Part shown: in pieces, positions 6,904 through 8,109 of the stretch
Position numbering within the stretch: the stretch's first letter is position 1
Layout of the letters: each line of letters begins with the position of its first letter
NCBI GenBank assembly: GCA_020201415.1
Contig: JAIVGW010000012.1
Coordinates: 1 to 8,109 of the forward strand
Length of the DNA stretch: 8,109 nucleotides
DNA from: Lentisphaerota bacterium
Lineage (GTDB): Bacteria; Verrucomicrobiota; Kiritimatiellia; JAAZAB01
Direction: 5' to 3'
Program-made: the position numbers and the translations under genes
Notes under the pieces: model-generated
Database searches by the model: none
What the model was told of the DNA's origin: nothing
What the model saw: the letters and a program-made list of their open reading frames with translations, nothing else

Positions 6904-7015
6904 AAAATTGTTTTTTCGCAAAAAAAATACGGCGGGAGCCGGGATTGCATCGGATTTTTGGCGGGATGGCTTAAATTATAACTGATTTTGGACTATCGGG
7001 GGACAATGCAATTTT
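6904..7015. other. AT-rich intergenic stretch, no gene seen
   Basis: Together with the promoter dyad and the hairpin this makes up the 223-base gap between the HTH-EIIA gene and the prenyltransferase gene. It is markedly richer in A/T than the flanking genes, with homopolymer runs at 6902-6907, 6911-6916 and 6920-6927. No ORF with a ribosome site and no recognised RNA gene was found. Confidence 0.5.
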
Positions 7016-7053
7016 TGAGTTGCTTTCAAAAGTCATCTTTTGAAAGCAGCTCA
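7016..7053. terminator. Long hairpin after the prenyltransferase gene, candidate terminator
   Basis: Arms 7016-7032 and 7037-7053 pair over 17 bp with one T/G mismatch around a 4-base loop; the inner 12 bp (7021-7032 with 7037-7048) are perfect. The hairpin begins 13 bases after the prenyltransferase stop, where a terminator is expected. Neither strand has a T-run after the stem (the minus strand continues AAAAATTGC), so it is not a textbook intrinsic terminator. It may instead protect the mRNA 3' end or work with Rho. Confidence 0.5.
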
Positions 7054-7066
7054 TGAATAATGCAGG

Positions 7067-8008
7067 CTACGGGTGCGCGCCGTGCATGAACGCGCCATGG
7101 AAAATTTGACGGAAGGCCGGCAGGTCTGTGAACAAAAGTGTGCCGCAAATCAGGGATGCCAGCAGCACGAGCCATACGAGTTTACGCTCCCGGTACAGAC
7201 GCTCGGGATACTGCACCGGGCTGTTGGGTTTGTAGGACAGGTGCAGGTAATAGGCCAGGGCGTAGGCTAAGGGCGGGGTGGCCAGGATCAGTTCGAAATG
7301 GTAGCGTGAGATGAAGAAGCCGCCGTGCAGCGCGAACAGCGTGGCATAGAAAAACATGCTGACGATCAGGCGCTCTTCCGTGTAATAGCCGAAGGAACGG
7401 CGATAGCGCGCGGCGCGTTGCGGATCGGCCAGGTTGCGGTATTCGGCAAACCGTTTGGCGGCCATCAGGAATGCGCCGAACATCCAGTAGGTCAGTGCCA
7501 GGGAAAGTGGCGGCGGGATCAGCACTCCCGTGCTGAACCATCCCATGGCCAGCCGGATGGGGTTGTTCAAAGATTCACTCAGCACATCGGCGTAGGGCAT
7601 GTCCTTCAGGCGGATCGGCGGCAGATTGTACAGGATACCCATGACCCACAGGGCCGCGCCGGCCAGGCCAAACAGCGGATTGAGCAGCCAGGCCAGCGCC
7701 AGGCCGGTGACACTCAGCGCCACCCATAAACCCCAGCAGACGGATAACCGGGCCTGCCCGCTGGGAATCGGGCGCCGACGCTTGACCGGATGGTGCCGGT
7801 CCGTCGGGGCGTCGAGGATTTCATTAAACACATAATTGGCCGAGGCGATCAGGCAGGCAATCAGCAGACCGGCGCCGGCGCCAAGCCAGGTCGCGGGCGA
7901 CGCCGGATCGGCGCGGAAAAAAACCGCCAGCAGCACACCGGGCAACACAAAAACATTTTTGAACCAGTGGTCCGGGCGCGCCACACTGATGTATGGCCTC
8001 AAGTTCAT
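7067..8008 (-). CDS. UbiA-family prenyltransferase, DPPR synthase-like
   Basis: A 313-residue polytopic membrane protein of the UbiA superfamily. The first Mg/diphosphate-binding motif is NEILDAPTDRHHPVKRRRP, with Asn62, Asp66 and Asp70 in the NxxxDxxxD pattern. A second acidic region, DVLSESLNNPIR, has Asp141 and Glu145. The N-terminal RPDHWFKNVFVLPG (11-24) and the HPxKxxRPI segment resemble decaprenyl-phosphate phosphoribosyltransferases. Those enzymes join phosphoribosyl diphosphate to a polyprenyl phosphate on the way to decaprenyl-phosphate arabinose for envelope glycans. A quinone- or lipid-modifying UbiA enzyme is the alternative, since no partner DprE1/DprE2 gene is visible. The length is normal for the family and about eight hydrophobic helices are seen. 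ATG 8008-8006 overlaps the upstream stop as ATGA and has no Shine-Dalgarno, so translation is probably coupled to the preceding gene. Confidence 0.88.
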   Translation of the reverse strand: MNLRPYISVARPDHWFKNVFVLPGVLLAVFFRADPASPATWLGAGAGLLIACLIASANYVFNEILDAPTDRHHPVKRRRPIPSGQARLSVCWGLWVALSVTGLALAWLLNPLFGLAGAALWVMGILYNLPPIRLKDMPYADVLSESLNNPIRLAMGWFSTGVLIPPPLSLALTYWMFGAFLMAAKRFAEYRNLADPQRAARYRRSFGYYTEERLIVSMFFYATLFALHGGFFISRYHFELILATPPLAYALAYYLHLSYKPNSPVQYPERLYRERKLVWLVLLASLICGTLLFTDLPAFRQIFHGAFMHGAHP

Positions 8009-8109
8009 GGCCGGGGGGCGGTGGTGGATGCTGCCTGGGCCGGCATTTTGCCGCCTTTCTGGGGTTGGGGATGCGGCTTCAGCATCATGATTACATTGTT
8101 GCCATAGGC
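8005..8109 (-). CDS. C-terminal end of an unidentified gene, 5' part outside window
   Basis: The frame is open from the window edge for 34 codons to TGA 8007-8005. It starts AYGNNVIMMLKP and ends in a Pro/Gln/Ala/Thr-rich tail (KPHPQPQKGGK, then QAASTTAPRP). The TGA overlaps the prenyltransferase ATG as ATGA, the same compact arrangement seen between the genes further left, and this supports it being a real gene in the same operon. The visible part is too short and low in complexity to name a family. Confidence 0.55.
   Translation of the reverse strand, partial: AYGNNVIMMLKPHPQPQKGGKMPAQAASTTAPRP

Noticed and set aside
7790..8107. Plus-strand ORF of 105 codons at the right edge
   Set aside because: It is antisense to the prenyltransferase start and to the coupled upstream gene end.

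Overview
The window is GC-rich and densely packed, and every supportable gene lies on the minus strand, so transcription runs from high to low coordinates. The gene mix suggests an anaerobic or facultative member of the PVC group, perhaps Kiritimatiellota, Lentisphaerota or Verrucomicrobiota. That mix is a secreted DUF3352-like protein beside an S1C protease and an FG-GAP protein, a cation/proton antiporter fused to a PTS EIIA-like domain, and a group 4 hydrogenase remnant. The taxonomic placement is inferred from gene style only; no rRNA or marker gene is present.

There appear to be three transcription units. (1) Right edge, 8109-7067: the last 34 codons of an unidentified gene overlap by ATGA the start of a UbiA-family prenyltransferase that resembles decaprenyl-phosphate phosphoribosyltransferases. 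A long hairpin (7016-7053) follows its stop. (2) Centre, 6843-3477: after a 223-base intergenic region with a promoter embedded in a 10-bp dyad come a DNA-binding protein (excisionase-type HTH plus EIIA-like domain), a 155-codon ORF, and a 720-residue CPA2 antiporter with a C-terminal EIIA-like domain. The 155-codon ORF reads as three fused pieces of group 4 (Hyf/Hyc-like) hydrogenase proteins. (3) Left, 3408 to the window start: an exported S1C (HtrA-like, PDZ-less) protease, an exported DUF3352-like protein, and an exported FG-GAP/VCBS repeat protein that runs off the left edge. These three are joined by ATGA and TAATG overlaps and are probably translationally coupled.

The most striking item is the 155-codon ORF at 5654-6121. 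Its N-terminus looks like the start of the HyfB antiporter-like subunit. Its middle looks like a late HyfB segment. Its C-terminus looks like the end of the NuoB/HyfI/HycG small subunit, including the GACAISGG and PGCPP signatures. The order matches a hyf-type operon with hyfB first and the small-subunit gene last. The simplest reading is that a whole membrane-bound hydrogenase operon collapsed in place through internal deletions. The deletions stayed in frame and left the flanking EIIA-bearing regulator and antiporter intact. Misassembly remains an alternative.
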